Notes under the pieces: model-generated
The model's input: the letters and a program-made list of their open reading frames with translations, nothing else
Told to the model about the DNA's origin: nothing
Database searches by the model: none
Translations under genes and position numbers: made by a program
Shown here: positions 16,633 to 26,148 of the stretch, piece after piece
Numbering within the stretch: the stretch's first letter is position 1
Layout of the letters: each line of letters begins with the position of its first letter
Origin: Brachybacterium ginsengisoli
GTDB lineage: Bacteria; Actinomycetota; Actinomycetes; Actinomycetales; Dermabacteraceae
Direction: 5' to 3'
NCBI RefSeq assembly: GCF_002407065.1
Contig: NZ_CP023564.1
Location: 1,674,001 to 1,738,000 of the forward strand
Length of the DNA stretch: 64,000 nt

Positions 16633-17714
16633 CAGCGCTGCTCGAAGGCGTTCCGGTAGCCCTGCTTCGCCGACTCGAGCAGCTGGGACCCGGGGGCGGG
16701 GGAGTCGTCATCGCTGATGCGGTGGCGGAACACGCGATAGGTCCAGATCGTGTACGCCAGGACGATCGGGAGCAGCACCGCGAGCGCGATGAGCATGACC
16801 GTGAGGGTGTGCTCGGTGGAGGAGGCGTTCGCGACGGTGAGCGAGTTCGCCGGGGCGTTCACGGCCGGCAGGACGTAGGGGAACAGCCCGCCGAACAGGG
16901 TCGCGACGGCGCCGGCGATCGCCGCGGTGGTCGCGGCGAAGGCGAGCCCCTCCCGCCCGGTCCGGTTCAGGGGAACCACGGCGATCAGCGCGAGCGCGGC
17001 GAGGACCAGGGGAGCCCAGGTCCAGGCGGCGTGCGAGTAGGCCAGCTGGTACCAGAGCAGGAAGGCTGCGCCGGCGGCGATCGTCGGCCACACCACGATC
17101 CCGGCGAGCCGGCGCACCCGGCCGCGCAGGGGCTGCTCGAGCTTGAGGGCGAGGTAGAGCAGGCCGTGCAGCCAGAACAGCAGCACGAACACCGCACCGC
17201 CCAGCAGCGCGAAGGGATTCAGCAGGTCCAGCAGCGAGGAGGTGACCCAGCGGTTCTCGTCGATCGCGACGCCCGCGACGATGTTCGAGAAGGCCACGCC
17301 CCACAGCAGCGGCGGCGCGATCCCGCCGAGCACGTGCACGGCGTCCCAGGCCGTCCGCCAGCGGGGATCGTCCACCTTGTCGCGCCACTTGAAGGCGCAG
17401 ACCCGCACGATGAGCACCAGCAGCAGGCCCAGCAGGGCGAGATAGAAGCCGGAGAAGAGGGTGGCGTACCACTCCGGGAAGGCGGCGAAGAGGAGGGCGC
17501 CGCCGGTGATCAGCCACACCTCGTTGCCCTCCCAGACCGGGCCGATGGTCTTCAGCAGCGTGCCGCGGGTGCCGGAGCCGCGGCGCCACAGGGCGCCGAC
17601 GGTGATCTGCACGCCGAAGTCGAAGCCCTCGAGCACGAAGTAGCCCAGGAAGAAGACGGCGATGAGCGCGAACCAGAGGGCCTGGAGCCAGGTGGCCTCG
17701 AGCAGGGGTTCCAT
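16632..17714 (-). CDS. cydB: Cytochrome bd ubiquinol/menaquinol oxidase subunit II
   Basis: Integral membrane subunit of the high-affinity bd terminal oxidase, which oxidises quinol and reduces oxygen to water without pumping protons. The 360-aa protein shows the N-terminal CydB motif WFALIAVFFLGYFVLEGFDFG, then KTIGPVWEGNEVWLITGGALLFAAFP, with about eight or nine helices. It follows cydA by 19 bases. The start ATG at 17714 is the first residue of the conserved N-terminus. Confidence 0.96.
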   Translation of the reverse strand: MEPLLEATWLQALWFALIAVFFLGYFVLEGFDFGVQITVGALWRRGSGTRGTLLKTIGPVWEGNEVWLITGGALLFAAFPEWYATLFSGFYLALLGLLLVLIVRVCAFKWRDKVDDPRWRTAWDAVHVLGGIAPPLLWGVAFSNIVAGVAIDENRWVTSSLLDLLNPFALLGGAVFVLLFWLHGLLYLALKLEQPLRGRVRRLAGIVVWPTIAAGAAFLLWYQLAYSHAAWTWAPLVLAALALIAVVPLNRTGREGLAFAATTAAIAGAVATLFGGLFPYVLPAVNAPANSLTVANASSTEHTLTVMLIALAVLLPIVLAYTIWTYRVFRHRISDDDSPAPGSQLLESAKQGYRNAFEQR

Positions 17715-17733
17715 GATCTGTTCCGTCCTGGTC

Positions 17734-19290
17734 TCAGTAGTCGAAGGAGAGGGTCGGGGTGTCGAGCTCGTCGGTCTCGGGGTCCCGCTGCGCGAGGGGG
17801 ACGCCCTTCAGGGCGGCCTTCCGCATCATCTGGAACCACAGGACCGCCAGCACGCCGTAGACGAGGGTGAAGGCCACCAGCGAGGTGAGCACCATCCAGC
17901 CCGGGTGGTTCGAGACCCCCTGCATCGTCATTAGCCGCACCGTCGGGTCCAGCGGATTGGGATGGACCACCCACGGCTGGCGTCCGATCTCGGTGAACAC
18001 CCAGCCGGCGGCGTTGGCGAGGAAGGGCATCGGGATCGCCAGCACCGCGAACCACTGGAACAGGCGCGATCCGGTGGTGCGCGCGTTCTCGCCCCGGCCG
18101 CGGGTCGCCCACAGCGCCCAGAGGGCGAGGACCCCGCTGAAGGCGGCCAGGCCCATCATGAGGCGGAAGGACCAGTAGGTGACGAAGAGGTTCGGGCGGT
18201 AGTCGACCGCGACCTCGTTGCCGTGGATGTCGGTGGCGGTCTCGCCGAACTGCTCCTTGTACTGCGCGTTCAGATCGTCCACGCCCTGCAGCTCGGCGTG
18301 CGGGTCGTTGGTGGCCAGGATCGAGGTGACGTAGGGGACCTCGATGAGGTGGGTGACGCCCGAGCAGTCGGTGCTGAAGGCATCGGGCCCACCCACGGTG
18401 AGGATCGAGAAGGGCACGTCCGTCGACGTGTCGCAGTGCGCCTCGGCCGACGCCATCTTCATCGGCTGCTGCTCGAACATGAGCTTCGCCTGCGCGTCGC
18501 CCGAGACCACGAGGACCACGGCGGAGATGCACATCGCGATCACACCGAAGCGGACGGTGGGACGGAAGAGGTCGCGGGCGGCGAGATGGTGCTCCTGGCC
18601 CTCCGCGGTCTCCAGCCCGAGCGCGCGGGCCCGGTTGTGGTGGCGGACCATGTGCCAGGACGCGACGCCGGTGAGGAAGGCGCCGGCCACCAGCCAGGCG
18701 CCGGAGACCACGTGGGGGAACGCCGCGAGCGCGGTGACGTTGGAGAGCACGGCGAGGATCGAGCCCTGCGAGGGGTCCAGCTCCGCCCGGCCCGTCTCGG
18801 GGTTCAGCGTCGCGCCCACGGGGTGCTGCATGAAGGAGTTCGCGGCGATGATGAAGTAGGCCGAGAGGGTGGTGCCCAGCGCCACGGCCCAGATGGTCAG
18901 CAGGTGGATCTTCTCGGGCAGCTTCCCCCAGCCGAAGATCCACAGACCCAGGAAGACGGACTCGAGGAAGAAGGCGGCCAGACCCTCCAGGGCGAGCGGC
19001 GCCCCGAAGACGTCCCCGACGAACCGGGCGTACTCGGACCAGTTCATGCCGAACTGGAACTCCTGGACGATGCCGGTCGCGATCCCGATGCCGAAGTTGA
19101 CGATCAGCATCGAGCCGAAGAACTTCGTCATCCGGGTCCACGCGTCCTTGCGGACGGGGTCCTTCGCGAACACCGCACGGGTGTTCATGACGGCGACCAG
19201 CAGGGACAGGCCGATCGTCAGCGGGACGAAGATGAAGTGGTACACGGTGGTGATGCCGAACTGCCACCGTGCGAGGTCGAGGGCATCCAT
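17734..19290 (-). CDS. cydA: Cytochrome bd oxidase subunit I
   Basis: Subunit I carries haems b558, b595 and d and the quinol site. The 518-aa protein starts MDALDLARWQFGITTVYH. H18 corresponds to the haem ligand near the N-terminus of E. coli CydA, and TEIGRQPWVV is a family motif. The Q-loop region (about 250-330) contains an unusual cysteine-bearing insertion, HCDTSTDVPFSILTVGGP. The ATG at 19290 has GGAG 8 bases upstream; longer frames to 19749 add unconserved sequence. It is first gene of cydABDC plus kinase. Confidence 0.96.
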   Translation of the reverse strand: MDALDLARWQFGITTVYHFIFVPLTIGLSLLVAVMNTRAVFAKDPVRKDAWTRMTKFFGSMLIVNFGIGIATGIVQEFQFGMNWSEYARFVGDVFGAPLALEGLAAFFLESVFLGLWIFGWGKLPEKIHLLTIWAVALGTTLSAYFIIAANSFMQHPVGATLNPETGRAELDPSQGSILAVLSNVTALAAFPHVVSGAWLVAGAFLTGVASWHMVRHHNRARALGLETAEGQEHHLAARDLFRPTVRFGVIAMCISAVVLVVSGDAQAKLMFEQQPMKMASAEAHCDTSTDVPFSILTVGGPDAFSTDCSGVTHLIEVPYVTSILATNDPHAELQGVDDLNAQYKEQFGETATDIHGNEVAVDYRPNLFVTYWSFRLMMGLAAFSGVLALWALWATRGRGENARTTGSRLFQWFAVLAIPMPFLANAAGWVFTEIGRQPWVVHPNPLDPTVRLMTMQGVSNHPGWMVLTSLVAFTLVYGVLAVLWFQMMRKAALKGVPLAQRDPETDELDTPTLSFDY

Positions 19291-19322
19291 GGGGGCTCCA
19301 GACGGGTTGACGCTCTGCGGCG

Positions 19323-19328
19323 ACACTA
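19323..19328 (-). promoter_or_regulatory. Candidate -10 box of the cyd operon
   Basis: TAGTGT on the minus strand, 32 bases before the cydA start, leaving a short leader that contains the GGAG ribosome site. No clear -35 or Rex-type operator was seen. Confidence 0.4.
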
Positions 19329-19407
19329 CGGCTGGGCCGGGGAGCGGTACGGGGACGATGGTCCTCTGCGGGCGTGATCCGGGCCACCCCTGGTCCGCAT
19401 GTCGGCA

Positions 19408-19436
19408 TCGGACGCAGAAATGCCCTGTGCCATACT
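19408..19436 (+). promoter_or_regulatory. Candidate rne promoter
   Basis: TCGGAC (19408-19413), 17 bases, then CATACT (19431-19436). It would start transcription near 19443 and leave a leader of about 215 bases before the rne ATG. Confidence 0.4.
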
Positions 19437-19658
19437 GACCGAGGCACTCTCCTGCTCCGTACCGGGTGGGGGAACCTCCCGGCGTCGTGACGTCGGAGCA
19501 TCGGCTACGCGGACGACCGCGACCGCAGTGCTCCACGCTCGGCATCGCAGCGCTCTCCTCGGGGAGCTGCGCGACGGCGAGGGCCAGAGACTTCCGTCCC
19601 CAGGGACGATGACCAGACGGGACCAGGGTGCGCTGGTCCTCCAGAAGGAGACGGCCCC

Positions 19659-22487
19659 ATGGCTGACAGCACCCACGAACCCGAGAACGACTCGTCGGAG
19701 ACCACGCAGAACCCGCCGGCACGGCGTCGCCGTCGCGCCGCCGGTGCACCGGCGGGAGCCCCGGCGTTCACCCCGCCGACGGTCCCGGCGCCCGAGAGCA
19801 CCGCTCCCCGCACCGTCGTCGCGCCGCAGGACTCCTCGAGCACCGAGGCGGCACCGACCACCACCCCGAAGCGCCCGCGCCGTCGCGCCGGGGCTCCTGC
19901 CGGTGCCCCGGTGGTCCAGGCGGTCCAGGAGCCGGTCGTCGAGGAGCCTGCCGAGCAGGAGCCTGCAGTCGAGGAGCCCGCCGAGCAGGAGCCTGCAGTC
20001 GAGGAGCCCGCTGCCGAGGAGCCCGTCGTCGAGGACGAGGTGACCGATGACAGCCCGGTCGTCGACGACCTGCGTGCGCTGGCCTCGGCCCGCGGCGAGA
20101 AGTCCACCGAGGACGACGACCGCGTTCGCCGTCGCGAGCAGGTCCAGATGGACTTCGCCTCCCTCCTGTTCCAGGCGCCGACCCCGCAGCCCCGCACCAC
20201 CGTCGCCCCGCAGGACTCGGCCGACGAGGAGTCCGACGAGCAGGACGAGCCCGACGAGCAGGACGCTCAGGACGCCCCCGAGGAGGAGCGCAGCACCCGC
20301 TCGCGCCGCGGCCGCAGCCGGTCGCGCCGCTCGTCGCAGCGCGACCAGGGGACCGCCGAGGACTCCTCGGACAGTGCGGACGGCTCCGCCGAGGAGACCG
20401 CGGACGAGTCCTCCGACGAGGACGAGTCCGAGGACCGCTCCTCGAGTTCGAACGGCAGCTCCCGTCGTCGTCGCCGCCGCGGAGGACGCGGTCGTCGCGG
20501 CCGCGGCCGCGGCGAGGACGACGGCTCCGAGGGCGACTCCGAGGAGACCGAGGACCAGGACCCCGGCGATCGGTCCTCCCGCGAGGACTCCGAGTCGGAG
20601 GACGACGCGCAGGGCGCGGACTCCGGTCCCGACGCCGAGAACGGCTCCGGCTCCTCCAGCTCCCGTCGTCGCCGTCGACGCCGCCGCTCGGGCAGCGGGG
20701 GCAACGTCGACTCCGGCTCCACCGACGATCCGCCGAACACCGTGGTGAAGGTGCGCGAGGCACGGGACGAGGTCAAGGCCGTCAAGGGCTCGACCCGTCT
20801 CGAGGCGAAGCGCCAGCGCCGCCGCGAGGGGCGCGACGCCGGTCGCCGCCGCAACGTCATCACCGAGGCCGAGTTCCTGGCCCGTCGTGAGTCCGTCAAG
20901 CGCTCCATGGTGGTGCGCGAGCGCCCGGGCCGCACCCAGATCGCCGTGCTCGAGGACGATGTGCTCGTCGAGCACTACGTCGCCCAGAAGGCGCAGACCT
21001 CGATGGTCGGCAACGTCTACATGGGCAAGGTCCAGAACGTGCTGCCCTCCATGGAGGCCGCGTTCGTGGACATCGGCAAGGGCCGCAACGCCGTGCTGTA
21101 CGCCGGCGAGGTCAACTGGGACGCCGTGGGCCTCGAGGGCCAGCCGCGCCGCATCGAGCTCGCGCTGAAGAGCGGCGACCCGGTGCTGGTCCAGGTCACC
21201 AAGGACCCGATCGGGCACAAGGGCGCCCGGCTGACCAGCCAGATCTCGCTGCCCGGTCGCTACGTCGTGTTCGTCCCCGGTGGCTCGATGACCGGCATCT
21301 CCCGCAAGCTGCCCGACACCGAGCGGGCGCGGCTGAAGAAGATCATGCGCCAGATCATCCCCGAGGACGCGGGCGTCATCGTGCGCACCGCCGCCGAGGG
21401 CGCGAGCGAGGAGGAGCTGACGCACGACGTCGAGCGCCTCCGCGCCCAGTGGGACAAGATCCAGAAGGCCCAGAAGAGCCGCAACGCCCCCGTCGCGCTC
21501 TCCCAGGAGCCCGACATCGCGATCAAGGTGGTCCGCGACGTCTTCAACGAGGACTTCACCTCGCTGATCGTCGAGGGCGGCAAGGTCTACGACGATGTCC
21601 ACGCCTACGTCTCCGATGTGGCGCCCGACCTGCTCGAGCGGGTCACCAAGCACGTCGGCGAGAAGGACGTCTTCGCCAAGCACCGCATCGACGAGCAGCT
21701 GCTGAAGGCGATGGACCGCAAGGTCTACCTGCCCTCCGGCGGGTCGCTGGTCATCGACCGCACCGAGGCGATGACCGTCATCGACGTGAACACCGGCAAG
21801 TTCACCGGCTCGGGCGGCTCCCTCGAGGAGACCGTCACCAAGAACAACATCGAGTCGGCCGAGGAGATCGTGCGCCAGCTGCGGCTGCGCGACATCGGCG
21901 GCATCATCGTCATCGACTTCATCGACATGGTCCTCGAGTCCAACCGCGACCTCGTGCTGCGTCGCCTGGTCGAGTGCCTGGGCCGGGACCGGACCAAGCA
22001 CCAGGTCGCCGAGGTGACCTCGCTGGGCCTGGTGCAGATGACCCGCAAGCGCGTGGGCCAGGGTCTCGTCGAGACCTTCTCCACCACCTGCGAGCACTGC
22101 AACGGCCGCGGACTTGTCGTGGACGTCGACGGCGATCACCAGCACGGCGGCGGCTCCGGCGGCAACGGCGGCGGGAACGGCGGCGACGAGGGCTCGAAGT
22201 CCTCGAAGCGTCGTGGCCGGCGCTCGCGCGGCGGGGCGAAGGACGAGGGCGAGAGCACCGAGGACGGCGCCGACGAGACGCAGGGCGACGTGCACCGCCT
22301 CGAGGACGACGAGAACAGCCGAGCCCAGGCCCGGGCCACGATCGCCTCGATCGCCGCGGCCTCCGGCGGCGGCTCGCATGCCGAGGACGCTGTGGACGCT
22401 GTGGACGCTGTGGACGCCGTGGACGCCGAGGGTGCCGGCGAGCAGGCCTCGACCGACTGGGAGCAGGACGCACCCCGTCAGGGGTGA
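19659..22487 (+). CDS. rne: Ribonuclease E/G family endoribonuclease
   Basis: Major single-strand endoribonuclease for rRNA/tRNA processing and mRNA decay. In the 942-aa protein, residues 1 to about 380 are disordered, acidic and Arg-rich, with three copies of a 10-residue repeat. The catalytic core follows: S1 domain GNVYMGKVQNVLPSMEAAFVD, active-site DVNTGKF (709-715) and DFIDM (753-757), and the zinc-link CEHC (C811, C814). A C-terminal Gly/Ser-rich and DAV-repeat tail ends it. Actinobacterial RNase E puts disordered arms on both sides of the core, as here. ATG at 19659, GGAGACGG upstream. Confidence 0.95.
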   Translation: MADSTHEPENDSSETTQNPPARRRRRAAGAPAGAPAFTPPTVPAPESTAPRTVVAPQDSSSTEAAPTTTPKRPRRRAGAPAGAPVVQAVQEPVVEEPAEQEPAVEEPAEQEPAVEEPAAEEPVVEDEVTDDSPVVDDLRALASARGEKSTEDDDRVRRREQVQMDFASLLFQAPTPQPRTTVAPQDSADEESDEQDEPDEQDAQDAPEEERSTRSRRGRSRSRRSSQRDQGTAEDSSDSADGSAEETADESSDEDESEDRSSSSNGSSRRRRRRGGRGRRGRGRGEDDGSEGDSEETEDQDPGDRSSREDSESEDDAQGADSGPDAENGSGSSSSRRRRRRRRSGSGGNVDSGSTDDPPNTVVKVREARDEVKAVKGSTRLEAKRQRRREGRDAGRRRNVITEAEFLARRESVKRSMVVRERPGRTQIAVLEDDVLVEHYVAQKAQTSMVGNVYMGKVQNVLPSMEAAFVDIGKGRNAVLYAGEVNWDAVGLEGQPRRIELALKSGDPVLVQVTKDPIGHKGARLTSQISLPGRYVVFVPGGSMTGISRKLPDTERARLKKIMRQIIPEDAGVIVRTAAEGASEEELTHDVERLRAQWDKIQKAQKSRNAPVALSQEPDIAIKVVRDVFNEDFTSLIVEGGKVYDDVHAYVSDVAPDLLERVTKHVGEKDVFAKHRIDEQLLKAMDRKVYLPSGGSLVIDRTEAMTVIDVNTGKFTGSGGSLEETVTKNNIESAEEIVRQLRLRDIGGIIVIDFIDMVLESNRDLVLRRLVECLGRDRTKHQVAEVTSLGLVQMTRKRVGQGLVETFSTTCEHCNGRGLVVDVDGDHQHGGGSGGNGGGNGGDEGSKSSKRRGRRSRGGAKDEGESTEDGADETQGDVHRLEDDENSRAQARATIASIAAASGGGSHAEDAVDAVDAVDAVDAEGAGEQASTDWEQDAPRQG
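19938..20027 (+). repeat. 30-base tandem repeat, three copies, inside rne
   Basis: Units at 19938-19967, 19968-19997 and 19998-20027 encode VEEPAEQEPA, VEEPAEQEPA and the diverged VEEPAAEEPV. The first two differ by one base. Acidic low-complexity sequence of this kind can vary in copy number between strains. Confidence 0.85.
22386..22430 (+). repeat. 9-base tandem repeat at the rne 3' end
   Basis: GACGCTGTG is repeated, with one synonymous GACGCCGTG, for about four and a half copies. It encodes DAV repeats in the disordered tail. Slippage would change length without shifting frame. Confidence 0.8.
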
Positions 22488-22539
22488 CGCGTTCCACAGG
22501 GTGTGACCGCGTTCTCGCAGGTCGGACCGTGTCCGGTGG

Positions 22540-22568
22540 TTGACCGGCAGGTCCAGGGATCGTAAGCT
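22540..22568 (+). promoter_or_regulatory. Sigma-A-type promoter of rplU-rpmA
   Basis: TTGACC (22540-22545), 17 bases, TAAGCT (22563-22568). Start would be near 22575, giving a leader of about 165 bases ahead of rplU. Confidence 0.75.
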
Positions 22569-22632
22569 GTTCCCTGGCGCAAAACGCGTCGCAGTCGTGC
22601 TCCCGGTGGACATCGCCGACCGCATCTCCCAT

Positions 22633-22650
22633 CCGGACCTCACGGTCCGG
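22633..22650 (+). ncRNA. Hairpin in the rplU leader, candidate L21 leader element
   Basis: CCGGACC (22633-22639), loop TCAC, GGTCCGG (22644-22650): a perfect 7-bp stem in the leader between promoter and rplU. Ribosomal protein operons are often controlled by protein-binding leaders. No U-run follows, so it is not a plain terminator. Confidence 0.4.
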
Positions 22651-22738
22651 GACAGGTTGACGGTCGCAGGTCCGCGGTGACACCCGGCAGGGCGCATGAC
22701 TCGAAGAGCAATTCCGAATCACAAGATGGAGCATTGAC

Positions 22739-23047
22739 GTGGTGTACGCAATCGTCCGCGCAGGCGGTCGTCAGGAGAAGGTGTCGGTCGGTGACACCAT
22801 CGTGATCAACCGCGTGGCAGGCGAGGCGGGCGACAGCGTCGATCTCGCTCCGGTGCTGCTGGTTGACGGTGACAAGGTCACCTCCGCCCAGAACGAGCTT
22901 GCCAAGGTGAAGGTCACCGCCGAGAAGGTCGAGGACCTCCGCGGCGAGAAGATCCGGATCCTCCGCTACAAGAACAAGACCGGTTACAAGAAGCGCCAGG
23001 GCCACCGCCAGGAGCTCACCCGGCTGAAGATCACGGGCATCGCCTGA
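22739..23047 (+). CDS. rplU: 50S ribosomal protein L21
   Basis: Large-subunit protein that binds 23S rRNA. The 102-aa protein begins [18 protein letters not shown] and ends [17 protein letters not shown], both diagnostic. Two GTG codons are adjacent at 22739 and 22742. The first is used here because GGAG lies 8 bases before it; the second would drop one residue. It is followed by rpmA after 33 bases in one transcript. Confidence 0.97.
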   Translation: MVYAIVRAGGRQEKVSVGDTIVINRVAGEAGDSVDLAPVLLVDGDKVTSAQNELAKVKVTAEKVEDLRGEKIRILRYKNKTGYKKRQGHRQELTRLKITGIA

Positions 23048-23080
23048 GCGATCCCTCGACCAGACAAGGATTGATTCCAG

Positions 23081-23335
23081 ATGGCATCTAAGAAGGGCGT
23101 CAGCTCCTCCAAGAACGGGCGCGACTCCAACGCCCAGCGCCTCGGCGTCAAGCGTTTCGGCGGCCAGGTCGTCGGCGCAGGCGAGATCATCGTGCGTCAG
23201 CGCGGCACCAAGATCCACCCCGGTGACGGCGTGGGTCGCGGCAACGACGACACCCTGTTCGCGCTCACCGCGGGCACCGTCGAGTTCGGCCGCAAGCGCG
23301 ACCGTCGCGTGGTCAGCATCGTCGAGACGGTCTGA
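23081..23335 (+). CDS. rpmA: 50S ribosomal protein L27
   Basis: An 84-aa L27, whose N-terminal tail reaches the peptidyl-transferase centre. It starts [29 protein letters not shown], the family signature, with no cleavable Firmicutes-type extension. The coding end is followed by two inverted repeats, the second a strong terminator, which separates rplU-rpmA from obgE. Confidence 0.97.
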   Translation: MASKKGVSSSKNGRDSNAQRLGVKRFGGQVVGAGEIIVRQRGTKIHPGDGVGRGNDDTLFALTAGTVEFGRKRDRRVVSIVETV

Positions 23336-23341
23336 CCGCTC

Positions 23342-23360
23342 GCCCCGGATCACCCGGGGC
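23342..23360 (+). terminator. Short hairpin after rpmA
   Basis: GCCCCGG (23342-23348), loop ATCAC, CCGGGGC (23354-23360). A perfect 7-bp stem just upstream of the larger terminator; it may stabilise the rpmA 3' end. Confidence 0.5.
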
Positions 23361-23372
23361 GCACAGCGTCCT

Positions 23373-23412
23373 TCGAGGGGCGGAGCCGAACGCTCCGCCC
23401 CTCGAGGCTTTT
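23373..23412 (+). terminator. Intrinsic terminator between rpmA and obgE
   Basis: A perfect 13-bp stem: TCGAGGGGCGGAG (23373-23385), 7-base loop, CTCCGCCCCTCGA (23393-23405). GG and TTTT (23409-23412) follow. It separates the ribosomal genes from obgE. Confidence 0.75.
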
Positions 23413-23439
23413 CCCCACCTTCAGCATCGGAGTGCATCC

Positions 23440-24972
23440 ATGGCCACCTTCGTCGATCGCGTCCAGCTCCAGGTCCTCGGAGGATCCGGCGGGCACGGCG
23501 CCGCCTCGATCCGGCGCGAGAAGTTCAAGCCCCTGGCCGGTCCCGACGGGGCCGACGGCGGCCGCGGCGGTGACGTGATCCTCGAGGTCGATGCCTCCAC
23601 CACGACGCTGCTGGAGTACCACCACCGCCCGCACCAGAAGGCGACCAGCGGAGGCTTCGGCAAGGGCGACATGCGCCACGGCGTGCGGGGCGGGGACCTG
23701 ATCCTCCCGGTGCCGGACGGCACCGTCGTCACCGACGAGCACGGCACGGTGCTGATCGACATGATCGGGATCGGGACCCGCTACGTCGCCGCCCGCGGCG
23801 GCAGCGGGGGCCTCGGCAATGCGGCGCTGGCCAACGCCCACCGCAAGGCGCCCGGCTTCGCCCTGCTCGGCGAGCCCGGGCAGGAGCGCACCCTCGTCCT
23901 CGAGCTGAAGTCCGTCGCGGACGTCGCGCTCGTGGGCTACCCCAGCGCCGGCAAGTCCTCGCTGATCGCCGCGATGAGCGCGGCCCGGCCCAAGATCGCC
24001 GACTACCCGTTCACGACCCTGGTGCCGAACCTCGGCGTGGTCGAGGCGGGGCAGCACCGCTACACCATCGCGGACGTGCCCGGCCTGATCCCCGGTGCCA
24101 GCCAGGGCAAGGGCCTGGGGCTGGACTTCCTGCGCCACATCGAGCGCTGCCATGTGATCGTGCACGTGCTGGACTCGGCGGCGCTCGAGTCCGATCGTGA
24201 TCCCCTCGCGGACCTCACCACGATCGAGCACGAGCTGGCCACCTACGCCGCGAGCCTCGACGAGGAGACCGACGGTCGGGTGCCGCTCATGGAGCGCCCC
24301 AGCGTCATCGTGCTGAACAAGACGGACCTGCCCGACGGCGTGGACATGGCCGACATGGTCCGCGAGCAGCTCGCCGAGCGCGACGTCCCCGTGCTGGACG
24401 TCTCGGCCGTCTCCCGCAAGGGTCTGCGCGAGCTGTCCTTCACCCTCGGCGAGCTCGTCGAGCAGGCCCGGGCCACCCTTCCCGTCCCCGAGGCGGCACC
24501 CATCGTCATCGCCCCTCGCGCGGTGGACGAGAAGGGCTTCCGCGTGGTCACCGAGCAGTACGACGGCGGCACCGCCTACCGCGTCCAGGGCGACAAGCCC
24601 GAGCGCTGGGTGCGCCAGACCGACTTCACCAACGACGAGGCCGTCGGCTTCCTCGCCGACCGTCTGGCCAAGCTCGGCGTCGAGGACCAGCTCTACGCCG
24701 CCGGTGCGGTCGCGGGCTCCACCGTGCTGATCGGTCCGGGCGACGACGCGGTCGTCTTCGACTGGGAGCCGACGATGGTGGGCGGCGCCGAGATGCTGGG
24801 CCGTCGCGGCACCGACGACCGGTTCGAGGACCACTCCCGCCCCACCCGAGAGGTGAAGAAGGAGCAGCAGCGCGCCCGCACCGCCGAGCGGATGGGCCGC
24901 ATCGCCGCGATGGAGGCGGAGCGGAAGGCCGGCCACTGGGCCGATCCCGCGTCCGACGAAGGCTCCCGGTGA
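23440..24972 (+). CDS. obgE: GTPase ObgE/CgtA
   Basis: Essential GTPase acting in late 50S assembly and stress response. In the 510-aa protein the glycine-rich Obg fold occupies residues 1-158 ([23 protein letters not shown]). The G domain has G1 GYPSAGKSS (166-174), [10 protein letters not shown] (G3) and NKTD (G4), then an OCT domain at about 350-430. The charged tail (about 450-510) is typical of actinobacterial Obg. ATG at 23440, with GGAG 9 bases upstream. Its stop overlaps proB by GTGA. Confidence 0.97.
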   Translation: MATFVDRVQLQVLGGSGGHGAASIRREKFKPLAGPDGADGGRGGDVILEVDASTTTLLEYHHRPHQKATSGGFGKGDMRHGVRGGDLILPVPDGTVVTDEHGTVLIDMIGIGTRYVAARGGSGGLGNAALANAHRKAPGFALLGEPGQERTLVLELKSVADVALVGYPSAGKSSLIAAMSAARPKIADYPFTTLVPNLGVVEAGQHRYTIADVPGLIPGASQGKGLGLDFLRHIERCHVIVHVLDSAALESDRDPLADLTTIEHELATYAASLDEETDGRVPLMERPSVIVLNKTDLPDGVDMADMVREQLAERDVPVLDVSAVSRKGLRELSFTLGELVEQARATLPVPEAAPIVIAPRAVDEKGFRVVTEQYDGGTAYRVQGDKPERWVRQTDFTNDEAVGFLADRLAKLGVEDQLYAAGAVAGSTVLIGPGDDAVVFDWEPTMVGGAEMLGRRGTDDRFEDHSRPTREVKKEQQRARTAERMGRIAAMEAERKAGHWADPASDEGSR

Positions 24973-26114
24973 GCAGCGGGGAGCATCGCCAGCCTCTCCG
25001 GCTCACCTCCCGCGAGGGATTCCCCGCCGCCCGCCGGATCGTCGTCAAGATCGGCTCCTCGAGCCTGACCGATGAGCGGGGCAGGCTCGACGAGCAGCGG
25101 ATCCAGGGGATCGCGGACACCGCCGCCGGTCTGGCCGAGCGCGGCACCGAGCTGGTCATCGTCTCCTCGGGGGCGATCGCCGCGGCGCTCGGGCCGCTGG
25201 GCCTCGCCGAACGGCCCGCCGCGGTCGCGCTGCAGCAGGCCGCGGCGAGCGTCGGCCAGGCGCTCCTGGCAACGGCCTGGCAGGGCGCCTTCGCCCGGCA
25301 CGACCGGATCACCGGACAGGTGCTGCTCACGGAGTCCGATGTGATCCGTCCGCAGACATACCGCAACGTGCGCACCGCCCTCGAGGCGCTGCTGGAGCTG
25401 GGCACCGTCCCGGTGGTCAACGAGAACGACACCACCGCCACCCATGAGATCCGCTTCGGGGACAACGACCGCCTGGCCGCGCTGGTCGCGCAGCTGCTCG
25501 GGGCGGACGCCCTGGTGCTGCTCACCGATGTCGACGCGCTCTACACCGCCCCGCCCCGCGAGCCCGGCGCCGAGCGCATCGGCGTGGTCGAGGACGTCTC
25601 CCGGCTGCGCGGCGTGAGCATCGGCTCCGTCGGCTCCAAGGTGGGCACCGGCGGGATGGTCACCAAGCTCTCCGCCGCGGAGCTCGCCGCCACCACCGGC
25701 ACCGCGGCCCTGATGACCTCCGCCGAGCAGTTCGCCGCCGCGGTCGAGGGGGCGGAAGTGGGCACCTTCTTCCCGGCCCACCACGGCCGCCGACGCTCCC
25801 GCCTGGTGTGGCTTCGCTTCGCGACCCGCGGCGCGGGCACCGTGCACCTCGACGACGGGGCCGCCCAGGCCATCCGCAGCCGTCGCCGCTCCCTGCTCGC
25901 CGTGGGCATCTCCGACGTCGAGGGCACCTTCCCGGCCGGGGTCCCCGTCGACGTCGCCGACCCGGACGGCCGGATCATCGCGCGCGGGCTGACCTCCTTC
26001 AGCAGCGACGAGCTGCGGGCCATGGCCGGCCGCGGCACCGACGAGGCCCGTGAGCAGCTCGGGGAGCGCTTCCGCCGCCCGGCCATCCACCGCGACCAGC
26101 TGGTGGTGCTCTGA
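24969..26114 (+). CDS. proB: Glutamate 5-kinase
   Basis: First enzyme of proline synthesis: phosphorylates glutamate to gamma-glutamyl phosphate and is feedback-inhibited by proline. The 381-aa protein has an amino-acid kinase domain ([49 protein letters not shown]) and a C-terminal PUA domain at about residues 285-370. GTG start overlaps obgE by 4 bases. It is 34 bases before proA, which appears to have its own promoter. Confidence 0.96.
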   Translation: MSSGEHRQPLRLTSREGFPAARRIVVKIGSSSLTDERGRLDEQRIQGIADTAAGLAERGTELVIVSSGAIAAALGPLGLAERPAAVALQQAAASVGQALLATAWQGAFARHDRITGQVLLTESDVIRPQTYRNVRTALEALLELGTVPVVNENDTTATHEIRFGDNDRLAALVAQLLGADALVLLTDVDALYTAPPREPGAERIGVVEDVSRLRGVSIGSVGSKVGTGGMVTKLSAAELAATTGTAALMTSAEQFAAAVEGAEVGTFFPAHHGRRRSRLVWLRFATRGAGTVHLDDGAAQAIRSRRRSLLAVGISDVEGTFPAGVPVDVADPDGRIIARGLTSFSSDELRAMAGRGTDEAREQLGERFRRPAIHRDQLVVL

Positions 26115-26136
26115 GCGGGAGGCGTGCTCCGTCTCC

Positions 26137-26142
26137 TAGGAT
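26137..26142 (+). promoter_or_regulatory. Leaderless -10 box of proA
   Basis: TAGGAT, then 6 bases, then the ATG at 26149. It gives proA a transcript independent of proB. Confidence 0.6.
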
Positions 26143-26148
26143 CCGGTC

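Larger units (their letters stand above)
19291..19658. other. Divergent cydA / rne control region
   Basis: 368 bases without a gene. It holds the cyd -10 candidate near 19325, an rne promoter candidate near 19431, and then more than 200 bases of rne leader. The leader includes a GC-rich inverted repeat around 19470-19490 (CCGGG arm and CCCGG arm). Confidence 0.5.

Noticed and set aside
22386..22430. A CRISPR-like repeat
   Set aside because: It is a 9-base in-frame coding repeat inside rne with no spacers.
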